Of a stretch of DNA of 64,000 nucleotides, positions 10,279 to 20,727 are shown piece by piece. Made by a program: the position numbers and the translations under genes. The stretch lies in NCBI RefSeq assembly GCF_905147365.1, contig NC_056413.1, positions 16,211,501-16,275,500 on the forward strand, given 5' to 3'. Every line of letters begins with the position of its first letter. Position 1 is the stretch's first letter. The notes beneath the pieces were generated by a model. It did not search any database and was not told where the DNA came from. It saw only the letters and a list, made by a program, of their open reading frames with translations. The DNA comes from Aricia agestis (Eukaryota; Arthropoda; Insecta; Lepidoptera; Lycaenidae).

Positions 10279-10578
10279 TAATAGCTCCCACACCGGTTTC
10301 GGTGACGGTGGCCGGTTTCATTGAAACTAGGCCAGCTACGCAGGAGTAATTTTATAGTGCCCAAGTGCGTGCGCACTACACAAGAGCACTCTCTATTCCT
10401 TTACTCTCATAACCCAGTGGGACGGAAGACCGACATGACCGGCGAGAGATCAGGCGCAGAACCGACTTTTTACATCCGACGCATGGATCATCTTACTTGT
10501 CAGACAATCAGGTGATCAGCCTGCATTGTCCTAACCAAACTTGAAAATAACAATGTTTCACTAGACCACGGAGGCGTC
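10279..10578 (-). mobile_element. tRNA-derived SINE (family S1), head truncated
   Basis: Nearly identical to 33139-33500. Both contain GCTCCCACACCGGTTTCGGT, CAGCTACGCAGGAGTAATTT and CATCTTACTTGTCAGACAAT in the same order. In the minus orientation the tRNA-like head comes first, but this copy lacks most of it: only the part reading GCCTCCGTGGTCTAGTG survives, so the B box is lost. The open frame on the plus strand is an artefact. Confidence 0.75.
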
Positions 10579-10613
10579 ATCAAGCTTTATATCACGGTTG
10601 TGATATAAAGCTT
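10579..10613. repeat. Perfect short hairpin
   Basis: CAAGCTTTATATCAC and GTGATATAAAGCTTG are exact inverted copies separated by 4-5 bases. It sits directly at the broken head of the S1 SINE and may mark a deletion or rearrangement joint. Confidence 0.7.
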
Positions 10614-10734
10614 GGCACACACTTCAACATCCTTACCATAAAAAATTACTAATCGTTTATGCAAAAATGTAAAGCGATTTTAATAAAATTTTGCATGGAG
10701 AGCTTGACCCTCTTGAGATATAATATTAATACTT

Positions 10735-10932
10735 CGTTGCGAGAAAGTTCGTTTATTGCGCGAAAACCCTGCATATTTCTGAGACAGAAAGTGTCCTTTG
10801 TGCTTTCCCGGGGCTCAACGTATATCCATACCAAATTTCAGCAAAATTGGTTCAGCGGTTTGGCCGTGAAGAGGTATAACACACAGACATACACTTTCAT
10901 GTTTATAATATTAGTAAGTACCGTATGGATTA
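10735..10932 (-). mobile_element. Helitron fragment, (GTCT)n family
   Basis: The reverse complement begins ACTAATATTATAAACATGAA, continues with CTCTTCACGGCCAAACCGCT and GCTGAAATTTGGTATGGATA, and stops near CGCAACGAAG, so the 3' terminus with CTAG is missing. Same family as 9766-10003. Confidence 0.75.
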
Positions 10933-11321
10933 TATATGGTTTTTGTTGATTGTGAAATCCTGAATTTTTCGTGTGGACCTTTGACCATGTCCTTTCGCAG
11001 TTTTGATACTTAATAATATTATTGTATTCAAATACAGCAAGTCAGGCCTTCACAGATGCAGGAGAAAATTCTATTGAAAATTTCCATCGCAGCTTTTCCT
11101 CGAATCGATAGCACTAATAATAATTGACCTGATTTAATAATCCGGGAAAACCTAGAGCGCAGTAATGGAAAACATTTTATATCGGAAAATATAAAACTTT
11201 ATATTCTAGTCCGGTCGAGAAAATAAAGAAAAACTCGTATGAGTTCAGCCATTGTGGAAATTGTGCTGAAAACTACGTGACTATCATAAGCCAAGACTAG
11301 CAGTTGGTGGTGAAAATCATA

Positions 11322-11496
11322 GGGCCAGGCCACAACACTGCCTTGCGGCGTCACATCGCACAGAAATGCGATGCGATGTCGGAGCGCAACATTTCATTGC
11401 AAATAGTCACTGTCGCATCAGAAATTTCTACGATGCGTTCTGCGGCGTCGTAGAATTTACGATGCGACGCCGCAACGCTGTGTTGTGGCCTGGCCC
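11322..11496. mobile_element. Palindromic MITE, 175 bp
   Basis: Terminal inverted repeats GGGCCAGGCCACAACAC and GTGTTGTGGCCTGGCCC are exact. The interior is rich in GCGACG/CGTCGC motifs, also arranged as inverted copies. Flanked on both sides by ATA, which may be a 3-bp target duplication. No ORF. Superfamily not certain. Confidence 0.8.
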
Positions 11497-11860
11497 ATAC
11501 TTCGAGGAATAATCGCGCTAAGATGTAAAACTACTCCAATTTGAAATGATACGCCCCTCTCTCATATTTACATTTCAAAATTTCCCTTTTATATTTACTA
11601 GGGAAGTAGTGGGGCGCATTTCAAGTAACAAGTTGGACAATCTCTACTTTTGATGATGATGTATTCATAATGCTCGATAACCCATCATATTTTCATCAAC
11701 AAAATTTTACCAAACCAAAGTCTTGAAAGACGTTGGTATACTTTTACCACACCGTCATAGAAAACCGGTGTAAAATAGATTAAAAAAAAACTGGAATTAT
11801 GTATAGACTATGGGATTTTTCTTTGTAATTATCTTATTAAAAAATATACCCTTTAATATA

Positions 11861-12119
11861 CAAGGTGTAACAAAAATAAGTGATAATACTTTAGGGTGTG
11901 TATGTGTTCCTTATAGAGAGTTCACTGTGAAAATAGCAGCGCTGAAAGACCACATTTTTTTTTTCACTTTTGTATGGGGAATCTCGTGACGTTCGGGCAC
12001 TTGCCCATACAAAAGTGAAAAAAAAAATAGTCTATCAGCGCTGCTACTTTCACAAAGAACTCTCTACAAGGAACACATACACACCCTAAAGTATTATCAC
12101 TTATTTTTGTTACACCCTG
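11861..12119. mobile_element. Foldback MITE, family A, 259 bp, complete
   Basis: Almost the whole element is one inverted repeat. The left end reads CAAGGTGTAACAAAAATAAG and the right end is its complement ending CACCCTG. Flanked by TA on both sides, so a Tc1/mariner-like TA target is likely. The arms contain AGTGATAATACTTTAGGGTG and the loop region CACTTTTGTATGGG. Near-identical copies at 13179-13437 and 16840-17094; degraded copies near 31162, 38590 and 59576. Confidence 0.88.
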
Positions 12120-12261
12120 TATAAATAACATCTTCGCGATAACACTAAACATTACTAACATAATAATTATGATTTATGATAAGGTTAGTATTATAGATCA
12201 GAATCCTTATAAATAATATGCATACGGGTCAACTATGTCTAATTAAAGATCTATAATTCTG

Positions 12262-12640
12262 CACCCGTAGCATGGCTATAACAGTAGAGATGCGAAAGTA
12301 TAGACCATAAACTTACTTACTTACACTATATTTTAAGTTTATGGTATAGATTATAGTATAGACAAACTGCGGAGATAAACTGAAGGTGCCGTCCGACCTT
12401 TAGCGCGGCTAGCCGCGATCGACAAAAATTCAATTAAACTGTCACTTTATGACAACGTCCACGTCATAAAGTAGGATTTTATTTGAAGTTTTAGAACTAC
12501 AGTCTATGTCATAAAGTGGCATTATATTTAATTTTTTGTTAATCGCGACTAGCCGCGGTAAAGATCGGAACGGCACTTTTAAGTTTATCTCCGCAGTTTG
12601 TCTATACTTTCGCATCTCTACTGTAGCCATGCTACGGGTG
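12262..12640. mobile_element. Large palindromic MITE with a second hairpin in its left arm
   Basis: Outer arms CACCCGTAGCATGGCTA (left) and TAGCCATGCTACGGGTG (right) pair. The arms continue as AGTAGAGATGCGAAAGTATAG and then, in the inner part, ACAAACTGCGGAGATAAACT and GCGGCTAGCCGCG. The left arm carries an extra block of about 55 bp (about 12301-12355) that is itself a hairpin (CCATAAACTTA ... TAAGTTTATGG). The right arm lacks this block, so it is probably a later insertion. Confidence 0.75.
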
Positions 12641-12964
12641 CTGGCTCTGGGCACGATATATGGTTACGTATTCTGCATATCACTGATATAATGTATGACT
12701 CAGCATACCTACCTATACAATATTATCATGTCTACTTAAAGATAGTGTTATCTAGTAATATATTTAATAGTATATTGCTATATACATAATATAAGTTATA
12801 GTAATATTACCTATTCAAATCATACAAACATTATATACCGTACAAAACTTTAAGATCGTTCGCTGGAGTAATGTTGGTGGAGAACAAATACAAAACAGAT
12901 CCTCATAGCCAAGACATTTTCTGTATCATATTCTATATACTCGTAGATTCTTTGATCAAATATC

Positions 12965-13075
12965 AAAATGTATGGAATCGACATAGCACGAGTCGAATGT
13001 CGAACGCTTATGTCAATACATACATTGACCGGCAATTCTATAAAGAAGCGATAAAGAAAACGTGTTGCCTAGGAG
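12965..13075. mobile_element. MITE family B, partial copy
   Basis: Contains ATGTATGGAATCGACATAGC, CGAGTCGAATGTCGAACGCT and ATTCTATAAAGAAGCGATAA, matching the core of copies at 31749-31932, 45627-45808 and 54528-54864. One end is replaced by unrelated sequence. Confidence 0.6.
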
Positions 13076-13178
13076 CTAGGAGACCCCAACCATACTCACT
13101 ACAAAGATTGATTTTTACTTTTTTTCCATAATGATAAAAGACAACGGGTTATAAGCTTTCTTTAACAAAACATATATA

Positions 13179-13437
13179 CAGTGTGTAACAAAAATAAGTG
13201 ATAATACTTTAGGGTGTGTACGTGTTCCTTGTAGAGAGTTCACTGTGAAAGTAGCAGCGCTGAAAGACGAATTTTTTTTTTCACTTTTGTATGGGCAAGG
13301 GCCCGAGCGTCACGAGTTTCCCCATACAAAAGTGAAAAAAATTTTTGGTCTTTCGGCGCTGCTACTTTCACAGTGAACTCTCTACAAGGAACATGTACAC
13401 ACCCTAAAGTATTATCACTTATTTTTGTTACACCCTG
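13179..13437. mobile_element. Foldback MITE, family A, 259 bp, complete
   Basis: Starts CAGTGTGTAACAAAAATAAG at a TA and ends CACCCTG before another TA. The two halves pair over almost their full length (TTCACTGTGAAAGTAGCAGC against GCTGCTACTTTCACAGTGAA). The minus-strand frame across it is not a gene. Confidence 0.9.
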
Positions 13438-13761
13438 TATATATATATATATTATTATTATATATATTATTATTATATTTTTTTTCATAGAGTAAAAAGT
13501 AAAGAGTAAAGTTTTAACAAGTAGAGTTTTAGCGTTTTCCGTGAAAGTTTCCACATCAAACTGTCCCAATAACGGACGATGCTCGATTTTTAATGATCGA
13601 GGATCGTTTTAGAATTAAATACAGCGTCTGGCGCGAGCCGTCAAAAAATAAGTTACAAACATTGCTTTTAATAAAACTCTCTTAGTTGCAGTATATAAAT
13701 AAGTCTATGCTTAGTTGAGACTTAAGCAATGTGTGATCTAATTAGTATATTTAATACGTTT

Positions 13762-13865
13762 TTTATATAAAATAAGGGAGCAAACGGGTCACCTGATGGG
13801 AACCTGATGGGCGTCGCACATGGACACTCGCAACATCAAAAGATTTTCAGGTGCATTACCGGCCT
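13762..13865 (-). mobile_element. LINE/SINE tail fragment (family shared with 40400-40487)
   Basis: On the minus strand reads GGCCGGTAATGCACCTG, GCGAGTGTCCATGTGCGAC, CAGGTGACCCGTTTGCTCCC, i.e. the common tail found on the SINE-B copies and on the LINE at 39878. It is interrupted at 13866 by another retroposon; its remaining end reappears at 14033-14048. Confidence 0.75.
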
Positions 13866-14032
13866 TTTTTTTTTCTTTTTGGTTTTTTTAACATGGGGAA
13901 ATGCTTTACGCATCCCCGGCAAATTGGGGATATCGGCCGGGGTATGTGGGACTCCTGCTACCCACTAAAACCCCATGGTGCTCCACTCATCGCTTAAGGC
14001 AGAGTTGCGGGTACGATAGAACCTACCGCAAC
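13866..14032 (-). mobile_element. LINE 3'-tail insertion with 16-bp target-site duplication
   Basis: A 167-bp block flanked by exact copies of GGTGCATTACCGGCCT (13850-13865 and 14033-14048). On the minus strand it ends in an A-rich tract preceded by TTGCCGGGGATGCGTAAAGC and CATTTCCCCATG. It therefore has the poly(A) end and long duplication of a target-primed retroposon insertion, strongly 5'-truncated. It sits inside an older LINE/SINE tail. Confidence 0.85.
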
Positions 14033-14048
14033 GGTGCATTACCGGCCT

Positions 14049-14192
14049 AGAATTATTTATTTATTTATTTATGCTTTCTGCACAATGCTGGTACATAGGC
14101 GGACTTAATGCCAGATGGCATTCTCTACCAGTCAACCTTTAGGTGTCCAGAAACAAAATTGTGTAGGCGCCAATAGTGCGAAAGGATGGAAA
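14049..14192 (-). mobile_element. Another LINE/SINE 3'-tail fragment
   Basis: The minus strand contains AAAGGTTGACTGGTAGAGAA, TGCCATCTGGCATTAAGTCC and GCCTATGTACCAGCATTGTG followed by an (AAAT)n-like run. It resembles a common lepidopteran LINE 3' end, here abutting the previous tail. Confidence 0.55.
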
Positions 14193-14424
14193 AAAAATAA
14201 ATAAATGAAGAGCAATCTATATATAGCTAAAGTCATGAGCAAATATTTTACTACTTAGGATAAAATTATATTTAAGTTCTTGACTGTTTTATGAATTCTT
14301 TTAAAATTACGTAAACTTAATTAATATGCCATTAAATAAACTATTTTAAATGCAAACAACAACAACAACACATACAAAGAACGGAGAACCCCTTAATTTT
14401 ATATTTTATCTAATTGTAGTTTCA

Positions 14425-14665
14425 GTGTAACAAGAATATGCAAAATTACATTTGTGATAAAGTATACTGTGTAATAAATACAATATCAAGTATGTTTATG
14501 GGGATAAGCTGAGCAGTAATCTTATCAAATCTGAGACAAAATCGTAAATAAAAATAAAGAATTTTCCTTGTGCTATGGACGCATAATTTAAGTTTTCTGA
14601 AAACTTCTTGTCCCATCGGCGGGTGACGAACCCGCGACCTACGGAGCCACAGTCGACGATTTTGT
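14425..14665 (-). repeat. Probable tRNA-derived SINE, degraded
   Basis: On the minus strand a tRNA-like head reads TGTGGCTCCGTAGGTCGCGG with a B-box-like GGGTTCGTCACCC, followed by GATGGGACAAGAAGTTTTCA. The body after the head resembles that of S2 SINEs (AGTTTTC). The A box is weak. Confidence 0.45.
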
Positions 14666-14698
14666 TTCATGATTCATAAGATTCGATGCATCCAGGGC

Positions 14699-14858
14699 CT
14701 AGACAAGCGGCAAGCGATTATCGTAAACGCTAACGCCAACGCCACAAAATGTATGGGATATTGACATTAGTACGAGTATTCGCTAGCGAAGCGATGACTT
14801 ATGTCAAATCGCATATATTTTGTTAGCGTTTACGATAATCGCTTGCCACTTTGTCTAC
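14699..14858. mobile_element. Palindromic MITE, about 160 bp
   Basis: Left arm GACAAGCGGCAAGCGATTAT continuing CGTAAACGCTAAC; the right arm is its complement, GTTAGCGTTTACGATAATCG then CTTGCCACTTTGTC. The centre has ATGTATGGGATATTGACATTA. A CTA or TA flank is present on each side. No ORF. Confidence 0.75.
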
Positions 14859-14869
14859 TAGGGCTGATC

Positions 14870-16060
14870 CAGTATCGATCGCAATTCGTGCTTTTGAATA
14901 AAATCGACAAAATCGAAGTGAAATAATTTTATTTCGACATCAGCTGATCTGTCACTCTAAATGAATCACCAAAATTTATATCAAAAACATCTTATTTTCA
15001 TGCTACGATTCGGATCGATTAGCACCATAATCCTGAATTGCGCTGTTCCTTTTTAAGCACATTCTTAATCCTTATCTCCTGAAAACTACTAGGTACAGCC
15101 TGACAAAGCATACCACTCGTTTCGCTCATCTATCTCACTTTGGAACTCCCACTCATATTGCCACTAAGGTCGTAAATTTCAAAGCCTCCTTTGATTTCCA
15201 CCAACTATAAAGCGAACAGTTATTTTAGGATATAAAGTACAATTTAGTTAAGAGCGTTCCGTTGCCTATAGAACATTAATACAAAGTTTTGTTTTACGAG
15301 TAACTGAGCTGTATAAAGGATTTTATTTTAGCTCCCCTGGATAAATTTGTAAAGCTTCAAATAATACGAGCTTAGTTTATAAAACGGGCAAAATATGTAT
15401 GTTCATTTATTTTAAACCCTAACGAAATTAGATTTATAAGTTGAATGTATGTTTGAACTGTGTGTATGCGCTAAAGCTACGTAGCTTCTAAAATCTAAAC
15501 TGGCGAACCGATTCTAGTTTTTATTAAGGTTAAAAACAGGATCCTATTACTATGACTTTGCTGTAGAATTTAAGTACAAATAACTGCGAGAATTATCCTC
15601 TTGCGTGGACAGACGTTTAAGATGGAAATACTAATATCATAAAAAATTATTGACTCAAAGCTCTACAAAAGCCGGACTCCTTTTAATTTTAGCCGGACAC
15701 GCATAGCAATCAAAAAGCCTGACCCCGGCTTTATCCGGACGCCTGGCAACCCTAAATTACGTTACAATTTCATAAATTAGGCTATTTCAATAAAAACTCG
15801 TCAAAGTCTAAGGAAAATTTGGAGAAAATACACGAGAGAGTAGCACGTCATTTTAAGTTAGATAAGCTCTATATTATATTTTCTTTATTACGCGGTGAAT
15901 ATGCTGATGAGAGTACATTGAAATTGGTAGCTATAGAAGCTTCTCATAGGGAGCTGCGTGTGTGAAAGGTCAAAATGAATTTGAACGCAGTGTAAAATTA
16001 GTGTGACATATTATTATTAGAATTTTATCAATGTTAGTTTATGTTTTATTGTTTTTAAAA
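14870..16060. other. AT-rich DNA, no gene recognised
   Basis: About 1.2 kb with no ORF of coding character and no repeat that I could match within the window. A CAACCC/GGCAACCC phrase near 15745 and a possible Helitron-like phrase near 15470-15540 (AACTGGCGAACCGATTCTAG) are too weak to call. Confidence 0.3.
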
Positions 16061-16067
16061 TATATAA

Positions 16068-16197
16068 TCTATACTGATATTATAAATGCTAAAGTGTGTC
16101 TGTTTGTCGGTCTGTGTGTTATCTCTTCACGCTTAACCGCTGAATATTTCTCGCGTGATACGAATTTTGACGCAACGGAGTTACGGGCGTTATTTAG
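16068..16197 (+). mobile_element. Helitron with internal deletion, (GTCT)n family
   Basis: Starts TCTATACTGATATTATAAAT after an A. It keeps the GTCTGT run, CTCTTCACGC and the 3' hairpin region CGCAACGGAGTTACGGGCG, and ends TTAG (mutated CTAG). About 100 bp of the centre present in 9766-10003 is missing. Confidence 0.7.
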
Positions 16198-16224
16198 ATA
16201 ATTTAATAAAAGTCCAAGTTTATA

Positions 16225-16523
16225 CGTGGGAGAGCCATCCTTCGGCACAAATGGGTCGGCTCGACCGGAGAAATACCACGTTCTCACAGAAAACCGGCGT
16301 GAAACAGCGCTTGCGCTGTGTTTCGCCGAGTGAGTGAGTTTACCGGAGGACCAATCCCCTACCCTTTTCCCTTCCCTACCCTCCCCTATTACCCTATTCC
16401 CTCTTAAAAGGCCGGCAACGCACCTGCAGCTTTTCTGATGCTGCGAGGTCCATGGGCGACGGAAGTTGCTTTCCCTCAGGTGACCCGTTGGCTCGTTTGC
16501 CCCCTTATTTAATTAAAAAAAAA
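16225..16523 (+). mobile_element. SINE-B (shares its tail with the LINE at 39878-40487)
   Basis: Head: CGTGGGAGAGCCAT, then GGCTCGACCGGAGAAATACC, GAAACAGCGCTTGCGCTGTG and GAGTGAGTTTACCGGAGG, then a C/T-rich run of CCCTACCC. Tail: AAAGGCCGGCAACGCACCTG to GTTTGCCCCCTTATTT and an A-run. The tail matches the 3' end of the LINE at 39878. The head's origin is unknown to me. No coding capacity. Other copies: 18519, 19138, 38229, 40538, 43758, 48134, 51689. Confidence 0.85.
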
Positions 16524-16839
16524 GTCCGTAACACTTTTCTCCGCCTTCGTCATAACATATTCTATATGAGCATTAAGGTAAATTCTCCATAAAAGAACAC
16601 GAAATATTTCTTTCAATATCGAAGAGGGCATAAACGCGAATGTGTCGTAAAAGTTTATAGACGGGCTAAATATTCCATATGCCCTCATCCAGCATTAACA
16701 GGGCTGTAAAAAGCTTCATTAAGACCTAATAACGTTTGCGAATTCCACAGCTAGGTCGAATTAAAGTAGTTCGGAGTACCTACTAAAAGGCTATTTAGTA
16801 TTTACTTATTCATTTGCTACTACACTACTACATATTATA

Positions 16840-17094
16840 CAGAGTGTAACAAAAATAAGTGATAATACTTTAGGGTGTGTACGTGTTCCTTGTAGAGAGT
16901 TCACTGTGAAAGTAGCAGCGCTGAAAGACCAAAAAAATTTTTCACTTTTGTATGGGGAAACTCGTGACACTCGGGCCCTTGCCCATACAAAAGTGAAAAA
17001 AAACGTCTTTCAGCGCTGCTACTTTCACAGTGAACTCTGTACAAGGAACACGTACACACCCTAAAGTATTATCACTTATTTTTGTTACACACTG
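16840..17094. mobile_element. Foldback MITE, family A, 255 bp, complete
   Basis: Starts CAGAGTGTAACAAAAATAAG after TA and ends ACACTG before TA. Both arms pair fully apart from a short loop with CACTCGGGCCCTTGCCC. Very close to the copies at 11861 and 13179. Confidence 0.9.
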
Positions 17095-17107
17095 TATACA
17101 GTAGGCC

Positions 17108-17342
17108 AGGGGTCACCAATTAGTTTCGCTCGGGGTCCATTTTAAGACATCAAATTAACTTCGCGGTCCACACACTCTCTGAAATTTGGAGTGAAATATT
17201 GGTGCAAGCTATAGATATTGACATTAAATCCTGGAGATGTTGAAGTCCTAAGATGAACGAAGATCATCTTCGAACATGCTTGGTCCGCACACAATGGGTC
17301 GGCAGTCCGGATGCGGACCGCGGTCCGCCATTTGGTGACCCC
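17108..17342. mobile_element. hAT-like terminal-repeat element remnant
   Basis: Left end CAGGGGTCACCAATTAG; right end CCATTTGGTGACCCC. This TIR (CAGGGGTCACCAA) has the look of hAT-type termini. The interior contains GGATGCGGACCGCGGTCCGC. The 8-bp target duplication expected for hAT could not be seen clearly, so the superfamily is an inference. No transposase frame. Confidence 0.55.
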
Positions 17343-17349
17343 AGAGTAG

Positions 17350-18510
17350 TAGTCCAAAATAGAGTCTATTTGTTCGTTCGTCTGTTACCATATTTTACGT
17401 ATTATTGTTTTCTTGCGCTTACACACACACGCATAAAACTATACGCTACTTAATTAGTCATCGTATGCGTGCGGTCGACTGGCTGCGCAGTGCGCTGTAG
17501 CGTAGTTATACACACACATAAATAAGTAAATGAAAACTGGCCCAAGCTCAGTCTCACTTTTTTATGTCTTCATACTTTTTATTCGGTCGAAAGCCCCAAA
17601 TATAAAAGGCCATATTTTTTATTTCTGTGTCTTTTATCTCAAGGCCTGTCTAACAATCACGTAATGGCTAATATAAGTAACAAAAAACTTAAACAGATGC
17701 CCCTGTCGTTGTTTCTTCTACTTAAACTTTCATAGACGCTAGGAAAAATGTCTTCTTTAATTCCATTTATTTGAATAGTTTTAGCTTTTAATTTGTAGAT
17801 TACTTTTTTAATATAATTATTATCGCTATTTCCGTAACGTATCGCTAAAGCTATCCATACTAAAATTATTACTTAATGCAAAAGTGTAAAAATACCTATT
17901 AGAACAGATTGATCTTTCAATTACTAGATTACTTTGTTAATAATTCTTATCACTATTCCATAACGCTTTACTAAAATAATACATAACACAAAAATAAATA
18001 ACATTAGACGTGATGTCTTTTATCAGTTTCGTGTAGACTCATTTTTCCTCCCCCACTCCCTGGAGACGCTCGGCGTCGTCGGCTCTAGATTCCTTATGAT
18101 AACATGATATTCTGTCAGGTAAAATAATTTATATTTTGTTTTAGAAGAGTCAAGGGTTAGCAAATAAGGTATAATCATACTTAACTAGACGTTCGCGGCT
18201 CTGTTAACCTAAGTCAGGAAATTTGCGGAAACCATACATTTTCTAGTCTAGTCCAGTAGTTCGTGAGGTGAGCGCGTTCACACAAACAGACCCCTTAGCT
18301 TTATTATACATAATATCAGTTCAGTTAGTGATGGCAGCTGAGGTTAAAAGTGTGGTCATCTGAACGCCGCGAGGCTCTACTTTGGGGTTTGATACTATTT
18401 CCTGATTTTGGACTACACGAAAAACCTCCTTTAAATTTATGAGGCCGATTTTCGCTGTAACTTATTACATGCTTATAACAATATAATAACATTTTATATT
18501 ACCTCTCAAA
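17350..18510. other. AT-rich DNA with diverged direct repeat, no gene
   Basis: Two diverged direct copies of about 110 bp seem present near 17775-17870 and 17900-17990 (AGATTACTTTxTTAATAAT, TATCxCTATTxCxTAACGxx). The rest has no recognised feature. Confidence 0.3.
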
Positions 18511-18518
18511 TTTTATAC

Positions 18519-18820
18519 GTGGGGGAGCCATGCTTCGGCACGAATGGGCCGGCTCGACTGGAGAAATACCACGTTCTCACAGAAAACCGGCGTGAAACAG
18601 TGAGTGAGTGAGTTTACCGGAGGCCCAATCCCCTACCCTAATCCCTTCCCTACCCTCCCCTACTCCCTTACCTTCCCATCCCTACCCTCCCCTATTACCC
18701 TATCCCCTCTTAAAAGGCCGGCAACGCACCTGCAGCTCTTCTGATGCTGCGAGTGTTCATGGGCGACGGAAGTTGCTTTCCATCAGGTGACCAGTTTGCT
18801 CGTTTGCCCCGTTTTTTAAC
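18519..18820 (+). mobile_element. SINE-B copy
   Basis: Same head (GGAGCCATGCTTCGGCACGA) and LINE-like tail as at 16225. The CTACCC pyrimidine run is expanded (18628-18712), and the CGCTTGCGCTGTG segment is deleted. Ends CGTTTGCCCCGTTTTTTAAC. Confidence 0.85.
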
Positions 18821-19137
18821 AAGCTTATCAGTACTTTAAAAAGTTTAATCGCATTCAGGAATGGCAAAGTAATTTCACCTTTGCCACGGCTCCTGACTTT
18901 TCAGAAAAAGTTCAATAGGTACAGAAACAGCATGAAATACTCGTATTTAAACTTCAGTATATTTCTCGTTAGCTTGCAACCTACTTTTAATACCTTTTTA
19001 ACTACAGAGTTATTTCTGTATTAAATATTTTAAATACAGTTATTTTATACATTTCTTATTTGGTAAAATATTCTTATTAGTATGTAATATGTAACACATT
19101 TTAATTAATGTGTGTTAAAACTGGTATCATTATTTTT

Positions 19138-19357
19138 TATGAAATAAGTGGGCAAACGAACAAACGGGTCACCTGATGGAAAGCAAATTCCGTCGCTCAG
19201 GGTAGGGTAGGGAAAAGGGTAGGGGATTGGGCCTCCGGTAAACTCACTCACTCGGTGAAACACAGCGCAAGCGCTGTTTAACGCCGGTTTTCTGTGAGCC
19301 CGTGGTATTTCTTTGGTCGAGCTGGCCCATTCGTGCCGAAGCATGGCTCTCCCACGG
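19138..19357 (-). mobile_element. SINE-B copy, internally deleted
   Basis: Minus orientation: head GTGGGAGAGCCATGCTTCGG at 19357 down to the tail near 19139. The segment with CCGGCAACGCACCTGCAGC is missing, joining the pyrimidine run straight to CGACGGAATTTGC. Confidence 0.85.
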
Positions 19358-19493
19358 TAAAAAATGCCCATTTTTAATTTGTATTTTATTTGTTATATTA
19401 TACTTTTATTTTATTTTTTAATAATTAATGTTTTGTGTTATATTATACTTTTCGTCACAAATTCAGACTCTAACTCGTAAAAACATGTGTTAT

Positions 19494-19682
19494 GTACTAT
19501 CAGAGAAGTTAATTCCTAGGGACCTAAGTAATTTGGTTGCGTTAAGTCGAACCCATCCGACCGATCACCAAATTAAATAGAATTCTTTGCCGATCACAGC
19601 TAACATTGACTTGACATAAGCCGACCACATGACGTAGGTCCGTCATCTGCCTAGGAATCAATTTCCTAGATGGTACCAACCT
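19494..19682. mobile_element. MITE family C
   Basis: Arms GTACTATCAGAGAAGTTAAT and ATCAATTTCCTAGATGGTAC pair imperfectly. The inner parts CCTAGGGACC and GGTCCGTCATCTGCCTAGG also pair. Further copies at 30102-30212, 30262-30422 and 35503-35668, and fragments at 22080-22132 and 61493-61560. Confidence 0.75.
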
Positions 19683-20137
19683 TAGGGCGTTCGCTGCGTT
19701 GAGCATGAGCCCGTCGCGGTGCGCTCGCCATAGTAATCGTGCGACGGCTGGCCCGCTCAACGCAGCGCTGCTCTATGGGATGACATGAAACCTGCCTTTT
19801 GCCTGTCTGTCATTTCAGCGTATCAGACAAAGACATCAGCGGAATTAAAGCAAGCGTGCAGAGCAGTAAGTTACCGATAAAGCATCATATTCAAAAGAAG
19901 ATGCAAATTATTATTATCTGTTTACACAAAACCTGACATACCTACATTCAGTATATTTTATAATCGCACTTAAAATTAAAGTGATCATTAACTCATCTGA
20001 AGCGATCTGAAAAGACCATGAATTTTTTATTTCAATATGGCCACCAGCCGGCGCCGTTAATTTTAATAAACGCTGTAAATTTTTATGCGGGGACCGAATT
20101 GGGACGCCGAATATCTTGGAAACAATAAAAAAGATGA

Positions 20138-20242
20138 CATCTCATTATGCCTTGATTTATTTGGACAAGCCAAGTTAATCTTCGTAATTTGAGTAGAGGT
20201 AACAGACAAACAGACACACTTTCGCATTTATAGTATGCATTT
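20138..20242 (-). repeat. Helitron fragment, (GTCT)n family
   Basis: Contains GAGGTAACAGACAAACAGAC and ACACTTTCGCATTTATAGTA, the complement of the 5' part of 9766-10003. The rest of the element is absent or unrecognisable. Confidence 0.55.
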
Positions 20243-20334
20243 TAAAACTTCATAAGTCCAGGGACCATCGCTATCGTTCTCATCGTGACGTACTTGAGTT
20301 AAATCATTATCTATATCTATACAATATATATATT

Positions 20335-20500
20335 ATTATTTAAAAAACGCTTTTTCCCCTCATGTCCCTTTGTTCCCTATCTTTAAAATTACGCAACGGA
20401 TTTTGATGATTCTTTCAGTGAACTACTACTATTTATCGAGGAAGGCTATAGGCTATATTTTATCACGCTAAGCCCCAATTTCACCAAGCGGTTAAGCCCC
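20335..20500 (+). repeat. Fragment of the 23776-24324 Helitron family
   Basis: CCTCATGTCCCTTTGTTCCC, ACGCAACGGATTTTGATGAT and TATTTTATCACGCTAAG match the repeat at 23776 in the same order. Both termini are missing. Confidence 0.6.
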
Positions 20501-20727
20501 AAACCAGTTATAGATAGGAAAATATCCCGGCGTTTATGACCATAGGGTCATTTACGGCCATTCACGGACATTTATGTACATTCCCATCTCTAAACGGGGC
20601 TAATTCTGTACATTAGCTGCAGCCAGCGGTGCACTGTTCAGTCGGCCGGAACGACCTTGTCCTTTCACATACCGTACACTTCACGCAACTATCAGATACC
20701 TTGAAAAATAAACAAACAAAATGTAAA

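Noticed and set aside
17142..17357. 71-codon frame inside the hAT-like remnant, considered as transposase
   Set aside because: It starts and ends in the terminal repeats and has no transposase motif.
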